From NCBI RefSeq assembly GCF_038443385.1, contig NZ_CP151726.1:8370001-8434000 (forward strand): 64,000 nt of DNA, given 5' to 3'. Both the position numbers and the translations under genes were made by a program. The notes below the pieces were generated by a model that saw only the letters and a program-made list of their open reading frames with translations, did no database searches and was not told the origin of the DNA. Shown here one piece after another: positions 25,919-34,679 of the stretch. The DNA comes from Stieleria varia (GTDB taxonomy: Bacteria; Planctomycetota; Planctomycetia; Pirellulales; Pirellulaceae). Positions within the stretch are counted from its first letter, which is position 1, and each line of letters starts with the position of its first letter.

Positions 25919-26614
25919 CTAGTGGGTCGCTAGGCCGGCAAATGCGCCCGACATGCCCAGACTTTGGATCTCGTTGCGAACGTCGGCCTTGGTGGGCGAT
26001 TCCAGCGTTTCAACGACTTCGTCGGCGAGCAGTTGAGCGAATGTGGCTTTGGATTGCTGCAGCAGCCGATTCACGGTTGAGGCATCGACTTGGATCAAGG
26101 CTGTCTTGTTGGCTTGCACAACCAACTCGTCGATATTCGCCTTGGGATTCTTAGTCGACGCCCACAGAATGGAATAAAGCGGCGTTTCTGGATCTTTGTG
26201 CTCCGCACGTTCCAGAGCACGCCACGAACGCTCCAACAAGCAATCTCGCCAATAACGAACCCAGTTGGGCGATTCCAATTTCAGTTCGTCCAGGGTCACG
26301 GCTGTTCGTTGCTGCTCGGGGATTTCCTTGAGCCGCGCCTTGGCCGATGAGCGAATGCCGCGAACCAGGAAATCCCTGAGTCGCCCTTTTCGGTGATCGC
26401 CAAAACCAGCGGCCACCAAATGTGCCAGCAGCAAACGGAGCGCCTCGTCGGCTTCCTTGGTCGAACCCATGACCTCCACCAATTGACGCCGCATCGGCGA
26501 TAGATAGCGAAGCACGAACCCGGCTGCACTGTCCGCCTCAGTCCACGACTGTGACGAGCGCACCAGATTGATCGACGAAGGACTAGACCCGGCAGATGAG
26601 ATCGAATTGGCCAT
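25919..26614 (-). CDS. Degenerate ECF-sigma-like protein
   Basis: A 231-residue protein from the ATG at 26614 (MANSISSAG); seven codons upstream, 26635 is also in frame but lacks support. Residues about 25-95 resemble region 2 of planctomycete ECF sigma factors: a helix FVLRYLSPMRRQLVEVMG, then ADEALRLLLAHLVAAGFGDHRKGRLRDFLVRGIRSSAKARL, where KGRLRDFL matches the usual GRFRxxL segment. A clear region 4 helix-turn-helix is not evident, although residues about 165-200 (VDASTVNRLLQQSKATFAQLL) could fill that role. It may be an orphan regulator or a protein that keeps only the fold. It diverges from the exonuclease gene. The family link is moderate and the function unproven. Confidence 0.5.
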   Translation of the reverse strand: MANSISSAGSSPSSINLVRSSQSWTEADSAAGFVLRYLSPMRRQLVEVMGSTKEADEALRLLLAHLVAAGFGDHRKGRLRDFLVRGIRSSAKARLKEIPEQQRTAVTLDELKLESPNWVRYWRDCLLERSWRALERAEHKDPETPLYSILWASTKNPKANIDELVVQANKTALIQVDASTVNRLLQQSKATFAQLLADEVVETLESPTKADVRNEIQSLGMSGAFAGLATH

Positions 26615-26779
26615 AACGGGATTATAGCAAAACAAAGCGACAGTGCGACCCAGCGAGGGTGACCAGATCCACCTAAATCGTCCCAGCCGAGCCGCGAAAT
26701 CGCTGTGCCCCTCCGCGTCGGCGCGCCGACACCCTCCGCGTCAAAGTTCAACCGATCGACAAAACCGGCCAAATCTCAA

Positions 26780-27814
26780 ATGATGGTCTTCCTGGGACCC
26801 TCGAATCCCCTCGCCTTTACCGCTTCTCTCCCACCGAGATCTCCTATCGTGCCACGTACCCCGATCACCGAACTCACCGATGGACTTGCCGTCTCGCAAT
26901 CCTTTCGCACCGCAGACAAACAGTTGCGAGTCAATCGACAAGGTGGCAAATACATTCTGTTGAAACTGGCCGATCGCTCTGGCACCTTGGTCGCCATGCT
27001 GTGGAACGCCGACGAGCGTGTCTTTGACAGTTTTGACCGTGGGGACTACGTCCACTGCGAAGGCCGAACACAGGTACATAACGGTGCCCTTCAAATCATT
27101 CTGACCAGCATCGAGCGGATGGACCCGTCCGAAATTGATACAGCAGACTTCGATCGTTTCGACGCCGACCAAGCAGATCAGTTGGATAAACGACTACGTG
27201 AGATCTTTGGGCAACTGAAAAACGTCCACTTGCGTCGGCTCGCTGACGTCTACTTGGCCGACGAAGTATTCATGACCGATCTGCGTTGCGCCGCCGCAGC
27301 GGTCACGAATCACCACGCCTACCCGGGCGGACTGCTTCGACACACCATCGACCTGATGGAGCTGTGTTTGTTGATTTCGCCCCAGTACCCTCAACTCGAC
27401 GGCGAGCTATTGGTGTTCGGCGCCTTCCTACACGATTTGGGCAAGACGCTGGAACTGTCCTCGCGCGGCGAAATAAGCTACACCGACCGTGGACAGTTGG
27501 TCGGACACATCGTGATCGGCATCCAAATGCTGGGTGAGAAAATCACCGCTTGCGAAAAAAACCACGGCGAGTCCTTTCCAGAAGGCTTGCGGCGGCAACT
27601 GGAACATCTGATCGTCAGCCACCACGGTCAATTGGAGTTCGGCAGCCCCAAGCTACCGGTCACACTGGAAGCCGTCGCGTTGCACCACATCGACAACTTG
27701 GACGCCAAACTATCCTCCTACACCACCGTGATCGAGTCCGACGTTGCCGCCGATGGCAATTGGACCAACTACACGCCCTCGATTGGACGCAAACTTTGGA
27801 AGAAACGTGACTGA
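26780..27814 (+). CDS. 3'-5' exoribonuclease, YhaM type (OB fold + HD)
   Basis: Predicted RNase with an N-terminal OB-fold nucleic acid-binding domain and a C-terminal HD phosphohydrolase domain. From the ATG at 26780 the product has 344 residues; a GTG at 26849 ([12 protein letters not shown]) is an equally plausible start, since family members begin close to the OB fold. The OB part includes [20 protein letters not shown] near residues 56-75. The HD part has [17 protein letters not shown] near 177-193, FLHDLGK near 217-223 and [12 protein letters not shown] near 280-291, matching the metal-binding pattern of YhaM. The stop lies 8 bp inside the queC gene, so the pair is probably translated together. 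Confidence 0.82.
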   Translation: MMVFLGPSNPLAFTASLPPRSPIVPRTPITELTDGLAVSQSFRTADKQLRVNRQGGKYILLKLADRSGTLVAMLWNADERVFDSFDRGDYVHCEGRTQVHNGALQIILTSIERMDPSEIDTADFDRFDADQADQLDKRLREIFGQLKNVHLRRLADVYLADEVFMTDLRCAAAAVTNHHAYPGGLLRHTIDLMELCLLISPQYPQLDGELLVFGAFLHDLGKTLELSSRGEISYTDRGQLVGHIVIGIQMLGEKITACEKNHGESFPEGLRRQLEHLIVSHHGQLEFGSPKLPVTLEAVALHHIDNLDAKLSSYTTVIESDVAADGNWTNYTPSIGRKLWKKRD

Positions 27815-28532
27815 GACGAACTCAAACAACTCGCATCAGCCCGCAGTGGTCCTGCTGTCCGGGGGACTGGACAGCGTCACCTGCCTGGCCATCGCACAGT
27901 CGATGGGATTCCATGTCCATACGATCAGCTTTCGCTATGGCCAACGCCATCAATACGAACTGCAGCGCGCGGAGTATTTGGCAAAGTCCTACGCAGTGGC
28001 GTCGCATCGAGTCGTCGACATCAACTTGGCTCAGTTCGGCGGCTCGGCGCTGACCGATGACACCATCGCGGTTCCTAAATCAGAATCCGCCGATGACATG
28101 GGCAGCGACATCCCGGTGACCTATGTTCCGGCACGCAATACCGTGTTTCTGTCGTTGGCATTGGCATTGGCCGAGACGCTCAACGCCTCCGACATCTTCA
28201 TCGGCGTCAATGCATTGGACTACAGCGGCTATCCGGACTGTCGTGGTGAGTACATCGCGGCGTTTGAGACGATGGCCAACTTGGCGACCAAGCGATGCAC
28301 GGCAGGAGAACAACGCTTGACGATCCACACTCCCCTGATCGATTTGACCAAAGCTCAAATCATCGCCCGAGGAATGCAACTGGGCGTCGACTACTCCATC
28401 ACTCTCTCTTGCTACGATCCCTTGCCTGGTGATCGCAACGACCTGCACGGCAAACCGTGCGGCCATTGCGACGCATGCCTGCTGAGAAACAAAGGATTCA
28501 CCGAAAACGGGATGACAGATCCGTCGCTTTGA
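27807..28532 (+). CDS. queC: 7-cyano-7-deazaguanine synthase QueC
   Basis: Converts 7-carboxy-7-deazaguanine to preQ0 with ATP and ammonia on the queuosine path. The GTG at 27807 gives a product of 241 residues, normal for QueC; the longer reading from 27744 lies in the previous gene. The PP-loop is [13 protein letters not shown] near 14-26. Later motifs are [12 protein letters not shown] near 106 and [14 protein letters not shown] near 132. The C-terminal zinc site has a Cys in SCYDP and the cluster [10 protein letters not shown] near 219-228. The gene overlaps the end of the YhaM-type gene by 8 bp. queD, queE and queF are not in the window. Confidence 0.94.
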   Translation: MTETNSNNSHQPAVVLLSGGLDSVTCLAIAQSMGFHVHTISFRYGQRHQYELQRAEYLAKSYAVASHRVVDINLAQFGGSALTDDTIAVPKSESADDMGSDIPVTYVPARNTVFLSLALALAETLNASDIFIGVNALDYSGYPDCRGEYIAAFETMANLATKRCTAGEQRLTIHTPLIDLTKAQIIARGMQLGVDYSITLSCYDPLPGDRNDLHGKPCGHCDACLLRNKGFTENGMTDPSL

Positions 28533-28534
28533 GG

Positions 28535-28768
28535 CGGATGATTCATCAGCCGCAGCGAGATAGAGAGCGTCCCGGTTCTCGAATATAGGTGTAAGAGCCG
28601 CACGCTATCGACGTGGAACGTCGAGCGAATGTCGCTCGATCTTCCAGATCGATAGCGTGCGCCGCCATACGTTCGACCAACACCCAAAAATTACGAACGT
28701 AGCAATGCGTGAACACGAAAAGCAGTGGCCGAGCGGATGATCCCGCACGCTATCGACGTTGAGCGACG
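28535..28768. repeat. Mosaic of diverged palindromic repeats
   Basis: The gap between queC and the next minus-strand gene is almost entirely repeat. CGGATGATTCATCAGCC opens a diverged copy of the element at 25746-25827. GCACGCTATCGACG near 28599 pairs with a complementary segment near 28648-28661. A second GATGAT...GCACGCTATCGACG...GAGCGACGAT copy lies at about 28736-28768 and resembles the one at 51533-51572. Confidence 0.75.
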
Positions 28769-28769
28769 A

Positions 28770-31700
28770 TCACTGCGTCAGGGCGGCTCGAAGATCCTTG
28801 AGGAATTTGGAACCGCCGCCGACGAAGACGTGGGTGACGTTTCCTTCGGGGTCGATGATTACCGTTTGCGGAATGGCACGGGCATCGTAGAAACGCCCGG
28901 TCTCGCCATCGACATCCATCACGACCAACGCATTGGCCAACCCCATTCGCTCGACCGCCAGCTTGGCCCGCTCGACGGAATCCTGCAGATTGACGGCGAC
29001 CAGCATCAGGTCCTCTCGCTCAAGTGATTCCACCAGCTTCTCGACTTCGGGCATCGTTTGAATGCACGGTCCACACCAACTGGCCCAGAAATCCAGGATC
29101 ACCCATTTGCCTTGATGATCGGCCAAGTTGAATGGCTCGCCATCGATCGTGTTCAATCGGATGTCCGGCGCGGGCTTGCCCACCAACGGTCCTATTTTGC
29201 CAGCGTTGGCATCGCCTGCGCTGGTGTCTTCTTCGTAAATGCGAGGCAACTTGGCCAACGAAAGCTTCCAACTCTCGTCGCGACGTTCTTGCGCTCGCGA
29301 ACCCACGTCACTGCCAAACATCAGGAGCGTCAAATCGGAAATCGCGACCGAGCATTCTCCCAACAGTTCACTTTCACCCGACAACGTTTCCGCATCACAA
29401 GCAGTGGGGCGAAACGTCACGCCACGTCCAGATGGCCGGATCGCGTGAACGAGCATTTCCGTCTCGGGCGGATCAGCCGCTGGTTGTTCAGGTGCGTCAT
29501 CACCCTCCGCGGACCCATCACCCTCACCGGCATCTTTCTTGTCCAACCAAGGTCGCTCATGCAGCCAAATGATGCGTGATACGTTTTCAATGGGGATCGA
29601 ACGCAGTTGCAAACGGACTTCGACGTTCACGTTTTTCTCATCCAACGAGACCAACCGACATCGCAGAAAGTCCCCGGTGGGTGAAACCAATAAGTGTGTC
29701 GGTGGGTCGTCTCGCATTTGACGAGGCACGGTCATCAACCGCTGCATCTTTTCTTCGTCCACCGGGGTGTTTTTGCTCGGCGGCGATAACAATACCGAAT
29801 GAATCTTGTCATGGGGCACAAACGAAGTGGCCGTGGACTGACTGGCCAGTTTCATACCTTCGGCATCGATTCGCGTGACCGCACCACGAATCGAGTCGCC
29901 CGACATGAAAACCATCTCGGCCGTCTCTGGCAGCCCGTCCACATTGGGCTTGTGCGGCAAAACGGACGCCGGTGAAGGTCGAGACGCAGGAGCTCCGCCG
30001 AAAATGCCACCGAGCAATTGCCCAATCCCACCGCCCTGCCCTGCCCCATTGCCTGGGCCGGGGTTGGCAGCAACCGGAGCCTGGACACGTCGACCCGACG
30101 ACGTGAACGCGATCTCACCTCTCGCATCGGATGTCAATGCAACGGCCGACTCACTCGCCCAGGGTCGCCAGACCAAGACCGTTGGTCCATCGACATCGCC
30201 CGCATCCACCAGAGAACCAGATAACTGCACGCCATCAGCGGTCAATTGCCCTCGCGTCGTCGGCACATCGGAATCTTCTTTCGCGGTGTAGCGATTTTCG
30301 GAACCAGTGATCGACACCACCCCGACCGCGTCATAAGAGAGACCAAGTGACTCGCTACCGCGAACACTTTGACATCGCATACGAAATCGCTGCTGATCAT
30401 CGGCGGCGTCCATGAAACCGACCAATCGTGACCCACCGGCAAGTTGAACCTCGACCATTTGAGCGGCATCCCGCTGGGCAAAGTCTTCTCGCTCGGCTGC
30501 ATCTTTTGCGGTTTCCAGTTCCGCCTCGGATTTCGTAGACGAATCTTTCTCTTTGTCAGTATTCTCTGACTCAGTGTTCTCTGACTCAGTATTCTCTGAC
30601 TCAGTGTTCTCTGACTCAGTGTTCTCAGGATTCTCTTGCTCCGACTCATCAGTCTCCTCTGTCGCCGAATCCGACGCTGATTGGTCAGGCTGCGGTCGGG
30701 CGAGAATCGATCGTTGCAGTTTATCGATCGACAACGAATCTGATTCGCCATCGAGATGAACCAACGTCAATTCGCCCGAACTGGGGTCAAAACCGGTGAT
30801 CGACCCTTGGATCATGGCACCATCGCGAGCCAGGACATAGCTTTCAGGAAAATCCATCGACTCGGGCAGATGACCATCCCACGCAAAGACATCGAACTGG
30901 TCCAGCGAAATCTGCTTTCCAAAGTTCTCCAGCAGGACGTAGGGATTCTCTGAACCGGGCGTGCCGGGCACGACGATCTTTTCCAACATGCGTCCTCGCT
31001 TGGAATAGATCGCAACCACGCCCTCCACCTGATCAATGTAAAAAGTCAACTCGAATCGATCGGCTGAATCCTCCAGCGGCAGCACTGCAATGTCAGCCAA
31101 GTTTCCGACTTCGCGGACGGTGGCCAAGTGCGCGTCCCACATTTCGATTCGCGTGCCATAATTGCGTCGATCCTGCGCTGCGGGCAAATTCACGCGGCGC
31201 ACCACCCCATTTTCCACTTGCACGTTCTCACGATTCTTTGGCTTCTCGCAACCGATGGCCAAGACGAAGTCCGGGTTCTCGTTCCATGACATGGCGAGGG
31301 ACAAACGAAACCGCACGGGCAACCCAACGTCACTTGCCAAACGTGCTCCCTTGACACTGGTCGTCAGCGATCCCGAGACGTAGTCCCAAGACTTATCGGT
31401 GGACAACACACTCCACTGATCGACTGACTTGGGACCGGCATAAAGACGTTGGCCGACAATCTCGTTGGACTCAATGCTTCTCAAGTCCTCGCGACGAATT
31501 TGAACCAATCCACAGTCCGGTGAATCGACACTGACCCACTGCTCACCCCACTGTTGCAGCGTTCCCGATATCCGCGTTCCAGATTCCAGCAAAAAGGAAT
31601 GCCCTTTTTGCGGCGCCGGCGGCGCAGCGCTGCCGGAAACATTCCTCAATGCCTGGATATCGAATTCCAGCGGGCCGCTGAATTGTGGGTTGCTCCAGCG

Positions 31701-31892
31701 AATCCGATTGTCCGTCGGACTGGAAACCGGCTGCCCGAGAACGAACCCTCCGTCCTTGAGCGACAGACGCAGCGCACCATTGTCTGACGCAGCATCCTCC
31801 GCGGCGCGGCTGACGGCCGCAGGACAAAACAATGCCACACACAACGCCAAGCAAGTCCGTCGGAATATCAGAATGTTTTTCAATTGAATCAT
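28770..31892 (-). CDS. Large secreted protein with C-terminal TlpA-like thioredoxin domain
   Basis: A 1040-residue protein, last of a nine-gene minus-strand cluster. A signal peptide spans residues 1-31 (LALCVALFCPAAVSRAAED). The middle has beta-rich segments and an acidic low-complexity stretch near 420-455 with a five-residue ESENT repeat. Residues about 880-1040 are a TlpA/thioredoxin domain: GKPAPDIRLNTIDGEPFNLADHQGK, then DFWASWCGPC with the redox CxxC near 939-942 and the cis-Pro region AIPQTVIIDPEG near 1010. It could keep disulfides in envelope partners reduced or isomerise them. The ATG overlaps the preceding stop by 4 bp (ATGA). Role in the cluster is inferred from position only. 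Confidence 0.8.
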   Translation of the reverse strand: MIQLKNILIFRRTCLALCVALFCPAAVSRAAEDAASDNGALRLSLKDGGFVLGQPVSSPTDNRIRWSNPQFSGPLEFDIQALRNVSGSAAPPAPQKGHSFLLESGTRISGTLQQWGEQWVSVDSPDCGLVQIRREDLRSIESNEIVGQRLYAGPKSVDQWSVLSTDKSWDYVSGSLTTSVKGARLASDVGLPVRFRLSLAMSWNENPDFVLAIGCEKPKNRENVQVENGVVRRVNLPAAQDRRNYGTRIEMWDAHLATVREVGNLADIAVLPLEDSADRFELTFYIDQVEGVVAIYSKRGRMLEKIVVPGTPGSENPYVLLENFGKQISLDQFDVFAWDGHLPESMDFPESYVLARDGAMIQGSITGFDPSSGELTLVHLDGESDSLSIDKLQRSILARPQPDQSASDSATEETDESEQENPENTESENTESENTESENTESENTDKEKDSSTKSEAELETAKDAAEREDFAQRDAAQMVEVQLAGGSRLVGFMDAADDQQRFRMRCQSVRGSESLGLSYDAVGVVSITGSENRYTAKEDSDVPTTRGQLTADGVQLSGSLVDAGDVDGPTVLVWRPWASESAVALTSDARGEIAFTSSGRRVQAPVAANPGPGNGAGQGGGIGQLLGGIFGGAPASRPSPASVLPHKPNVDGLPETAEMVFMSGDSIRGAVTRIDAEGMKLASQSTATSFVPHDKIHSVLLSPPSKNTPVDEEKMQRLMTVPRQMRDDPPTHLLVSPTGDFLRCRLVSLDEKNVNVEVRLQLRSIPIENVSRIIWLHERPWLDKKDAGEGDGSAEGDDAPEQPAADPPETEMLVHAIRPSGRGVTFRPTACDAETLSGESELLGECSVAISDLTLLMFGSDVGSRAQERRDESWKLSLAKLPRIYEEDTSAGDANAGKIGPLVGKPAPDIRLNTIDGEPFNLADHQGKWVILDFWASWCGPCIQTMPEVEKLVESLEREDLMLVAVNLQDSVERAKLAVERMGLANALVVMDVDGETGRFYDARAIPQTVIIDPEGNVTHVFVGGGSKFLKDLRAALTQ
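30556..30630. repeat. 15-bp tandem repeat encoding ESENT
   Basis: About five consecutive 15-bp units, read on + as TCTCTGACTCAGT(G/A)T, lie in the middle of the thioredoxin-tailed protein gene. On the minus strand they encode the acidic pentapeptide ESENT. Unit length is a multiple of three, so copy number can change without frameshift. Confidence 0.92.
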
Positions 31893-33043
31893 CGTTCGTA
31901 GATCGGCAAGAATCGGTAGTTGAGTGCCAACGCCAACAGTCCCATCGATGTGCTATTGGCGGGCCCCAAATCGCCTTGAAAACTGCCATCTTCTTTCTGG
32001 GCGGATTTTAGTTTTCGGACCAGCGAGCGATTCCATTTCTCCCACGCATCGATGTCGGCTTGGAACAACGCCTGAGCCTGGTAATAGCGGGAGTACTCGG
32101 GCCAAGAAGACGACTCGGACAAATTATTGATCAAATAACTCTTCGTGGCTTCGTACTGTTTCAAGTCTTTGCGGCCGGCGATGGAGTAGACCAAACAGGC
32201 GATGCTGCTGCGTGCAATCGATTCACCGAAACCACCCAAACCGCCTGAGTAGCCGACGATGCCATTGCCGCCGGTCATGCTGGTGAAGTACTTGATCGCG
32301 CGATCGACGTTTTCGTCCGGCACTTCGATCCCGGCGTTGCGTGCCGCCAACAAGCCCATCAGTACGGCACCGCTGACCGATGTGTCGGCGTCTCGAGTTC
32401 GAGGCGAATAACGCCATGCACCAAGAGGGTTGCTTTTCTGCGAAGTCAAGGCACAGCGAACGCCCAGCTCCAATGTCTCCGCGATGCTGCGATTGACGGC
32501 ATCGGACGATCCAGCCCACAAATCGGTTTCATCCACCGCGCCATAAGCTTCACTGAGCGCCAACAATGCAAAGCCGTGGTGATACATGCTCGGTCCCATG
32601 TATCCCGTGCTATCGGATTGAGTTTTGATCAAATGCTGAACGGCTTTGCGGATCGGCGTCCGATAGGGACCAAAGTTCGGATCTTCGCCCGACGCTAACA
32701 ACGCCAACAGACCCAATCCGGTCGTTCCCGCACCTCGCTCTCCGGATGATGCCCAAGTCCCATCGTCGGTCTGTGTCGAAACCAGATAGGCTAAACCTCG
32801 GTCATACATTTCACGCACGTCACGTGAGACGACATCACCCTGTGGAGCGACGAACTCTTGCGCCGTTGCGGAAGGCGTCGAAAAAATCAGCAGCAATACC
32901 GCGAAGCTGAACGCAACGATCAAAGACGTCTTGGGGTTCAAGCGGGAGTCCTTGGGGGGAAGGGAATTCTGGCGAATCCCATTACGGGTGTGGGGAGAGG
33001 GGGAGGTCGTCCAGTTGGTCATGTTGCAACTCTGTTTGTTCAC
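31889..33043 (-). CDS. Secreted prenyltransferase/squalene-cyclase-repeat protein
   Basis: A 384-residue secreted protein with alpha/alpha-toroid repeats. DRGLAYLVSTQTDDGTWASSG near 81-101 and later GLGLLALLASGED, HHGFALLALSEAYG, GAVLMGLLAARNAG and AYRSLIACLV-like helices fit the squalene-cyclase/prenyltransferase fold. The catalytic DxDD-type acids of true cyclases are not obvious, so a binding or scaffold role is likely. The GTG start at 33043 forms a GTGA overlap with the upstream gene. Residues 18-31 are encoded by a dispersed repeat, so a TTG at 32941 (with AAGGA upstream) that begins just before the signal peptide (NPKTSLIVAFSFAVLLLIF) is an alternative. Confidence 0.75.
   Translation of the reverse strand: MNKQSCNMTNWTTSPSPHTRNGIRQNSLPPKDSRLNPKTSLIVAFSFAVLLLIFSTPSATAQEFVAPQGDVVSRDVREMYDRGLAYLVSTQTDDGTWASSGERGAGTTGLGLLALLASGEDPNFGPYRTPIRKAVQHLIKTQSDSTGYMGPSMYHHGFALLALSEAYGAVDETDLWAGSSDAVNRSIAETLELGVRCALTSQKSNPLGAWRYSPRTRDADTSVSGAVLMGLLAARNAGIEVPDENVDRAIKYFTSMTGGNGIVGYSGGLGGFGESIARSSIACLVYSIAGRKDLKQYEATKSYLINNLSESSSWPEYSRYYQAQALFQADIDAWEKWNRSLVRKLKSAQKEDGSFQGDLGPANSTSMGLLALALNYRFLPIYER
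32956..32986. repeat. Dispersed repeat GGGAATTC(T/A)GGCGAATCCCATTACG, copy 1
   Basis: This segment lies in the leader-coding part of the toroid protein gene and recurs with few changes, in the same orientation, at 50938-50967. The copy here would encode part of a long N-terminal region in front of the signal peptide. Confidence 0.85.
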
Positions 33044-33825
33044 GGCACCACCTGCCCCAACCAGCCTTCGTATCGTAGTCGGTATTGATCGATCACTTTC
33101 ATTTGCGCCGGTGTGAGAAATTTCTTTAGTTGTTGATCATGCTTGGCCGAACCGGTCAAACGGATGTAGCCTGCGTAGCCATCCATCTGTTTGTTGAGCG
33201 TGGCTGGCAATTCCACTTTTTCCAATACCGCCAGCAATTGGTCGCGTTGCGATGAGGTCAGCGGCATCGAATTGCGTTCAATTTCGGCGATGTTCATCCG
33301 TGTGATGATATTCCAACGTCGAACCCTTTGTCGGACCAATTCGTCTTGATAAGCCGTCTGTTGATCCGGCGTCAGGACCGACTTGATGACCCGCTGGAAC
33401 AACGACTGTTCACCGAAGATTCCCGCATTCATTCTTACTTGAATCGGCGACACGACCTGCCATGCTTCGTTGATATCGTTTGGTCCCAGCTTCATTTCAT
33501 CCAACTGATGACGCACCTGATCGACTTCGCGAAAGAAGCGACGGATGTCCGATTCCGTGGCCGCCTGCAACTTGTCGGTCTGCTGCTCATCCAGCTCACC
33601 AATCTTGGCGACCAAATCGACTTGAATGCCCGACAGCATCCTCATCTGATTCTTCACATCGGTTTCCGAACGACCGTTAAAGGCAAACATCGCGATAAAA
33701 TCGCGCTCGGCAGCCTGGCCGGCAAAGAAAACCTGCGCATCGGCATGACGCCAGCTTGTCAGGAACCAGCCGATCAACACCAGAAGGGCCAAGTTCGTAG
33801 CAGAACGAACAGAGCCGTACTTCAT
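33040..33825 (-). CDS. Secreted helical protein, MoxR-cluster accessory
   Basis: A 261-residue protein with an N-terminal signal or anchor segment (ALLVLIGWFLTSWRHADAQ, residues 13-31). The mature part is mostly helical and charged, with LTPDQQTAYQDELVRQR near 152-168 and FLTPAQMKVIDQYRLRY near 237-253; these LTPxQ turns followed by helices recall periplasmic CpxP/Spy-like LTxxQ proteins. It has no catalytic motif I recognise. Both ends overlap their neighbours by 4 bp. The upstream gene product (33822-34679) has the same style and LTQEQ segment, so the two may be a related pair, perhaps folding aids or sensors in the envelope. This role is an inference. Confidence 0.65.
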   Translation of the reverse strand: MKYGSVRSATNLALLVLIGWFLTSWRHADAQVFFAGQAAERDFIAMFAFNGRSETDVKNQMRMLSGIQVDLVAKIGELDEQQTDKLQAATESDIRRFFREVDQVRHQLDEMKLGPNDINEAWQVVSPIQVRMNAGIFGEQSLFQRVIKSVLTPDQQTAYQDELVRQRVRRWNIITRMNIAEIERNSMPLTSSQRDQLLAVLEKVELPATLNKQMDGYAGYIRLTGSAKHDQQLKKFLTPAQMKVIDQYRLRYEGWLGQVVP

Positions 33826-34679
33826 GGTTTGATCACGATCGGCGTTTCGCCGTTGTTAAAACTCTCGGATGAAAAAGAGACCTGTTGCAACCCGCCGTAG
33901 ATTTTCAACTGTTCTTTATCCAGACCATCCAACAGGTGCGAGGGAATCGACGGCACATACTGGTTGCCAGAAAAATACGGCGACATCATCATGTCTCGAT
34001 TTTTCAGCCACGGGATGAGTTTTGTTTTCAGTGGCTCGCGTTGCTCATCCCTGACATTGAGCTGTGTGCTCAGGCACTCGATCACCGCATCCGCAGTGGC
34101 TTCGTGCTGAAACCTTTCTGCAGCAAGTCGCTCGTCGTCCAACAGCTTTTCTTGCTCTTGGGTCAAGATACCTGTGATCGCCTCGTCGATCGTTGATCGC
34201 ACAGCGGCTTCATCGACGAATGGCTGGCCACGCCCTCTGTTGATCGGACGGGGCTGTGCACCAAAAAAACGAGCAATCAAATTCGGCTGCACCACTCTGA
34301 CTTCTTGTTCAGGACGCTCGACCGACTGCTTGATCTTTTCCTGCACCCACTTGTCGTCCAACTCATCGAGCTGTTTTTTCTGGACGTCATCCAGTTCACA
34401 AACTAACGACACCAACACTCGCTGGCGACGAACATAGGCCTTCAACTTGGACTCAACGGGATTGCCGTTGATGTCCAAGCCCATTTCCATATCCATGGCC
34501 ATAGCCTCTTCAAATACGACGTCTACTTCGTCCATCTCGACGATGACATCTTCCTCGCCCACTTCAACCGCTTGCAACACCTCGCCATCATCGGCAAACA
34601 CGGTCGCCGTACCGAAGCAAATGCAAACGGTGGCGAAGCAGAGAGCGCAGAAGACTCGGAGGGTTGAGGGGGAACTCAT
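33822..34679 (-). CDS. Secreted acidic helical protein, MoxR-cluster accessory
   Basis: A 285-residue protein with a signal peptide in residues 1-29 (FCALCFATVCICFGTATVFA). An acidic segment with many Glu, Asp, Met and Val residues follows (about 30-68). The rest is helical with LDDVQKKQLDELDDKW near 97-112 and GILTQEQEKLLDDERLAAERF near 171-191, of LTxxQ style. The function is unknown. The ATG overlaps the stop of the 1121-residue membrane protein gene by 4 bp and its own stop overlaps the next ATG, so it is translated within the cluster. It may be periplasmic or lie in the planctomycete paryphoplasm. Confidence 0.65.
   Translation of the reverse strand: MSSPSTLRVFCALCFATVCICFGTATVFADDGEVLQAVEVGEEDVIVEMDEVDVVFEEAMAMDMEMGLDINGNPVESKLKAYVRRQRVLVSLVCELDDVQKKQLDELDDKWVQEKIKQSVERPEQEVRVVQPNLIARFFGAQPRPINRGRGQPFVDEAAVRSTIDEAITGILTQEQEKLLDDERLAAERFQHEATADAVIECLSTQLNVRDEQREPLKTKLIPWLKNRDMMMSPYFSGNQYVPSIPSHLLDGLDKEQLKIYGGLQQVSFSSESFNNGETPIVIKP

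Noticed and set aside
30553-30759. A + strand frame made of repeated SVFSD units
   Set aside because: It is the antisense reading of the ESENT repeat in the large secreted protein.
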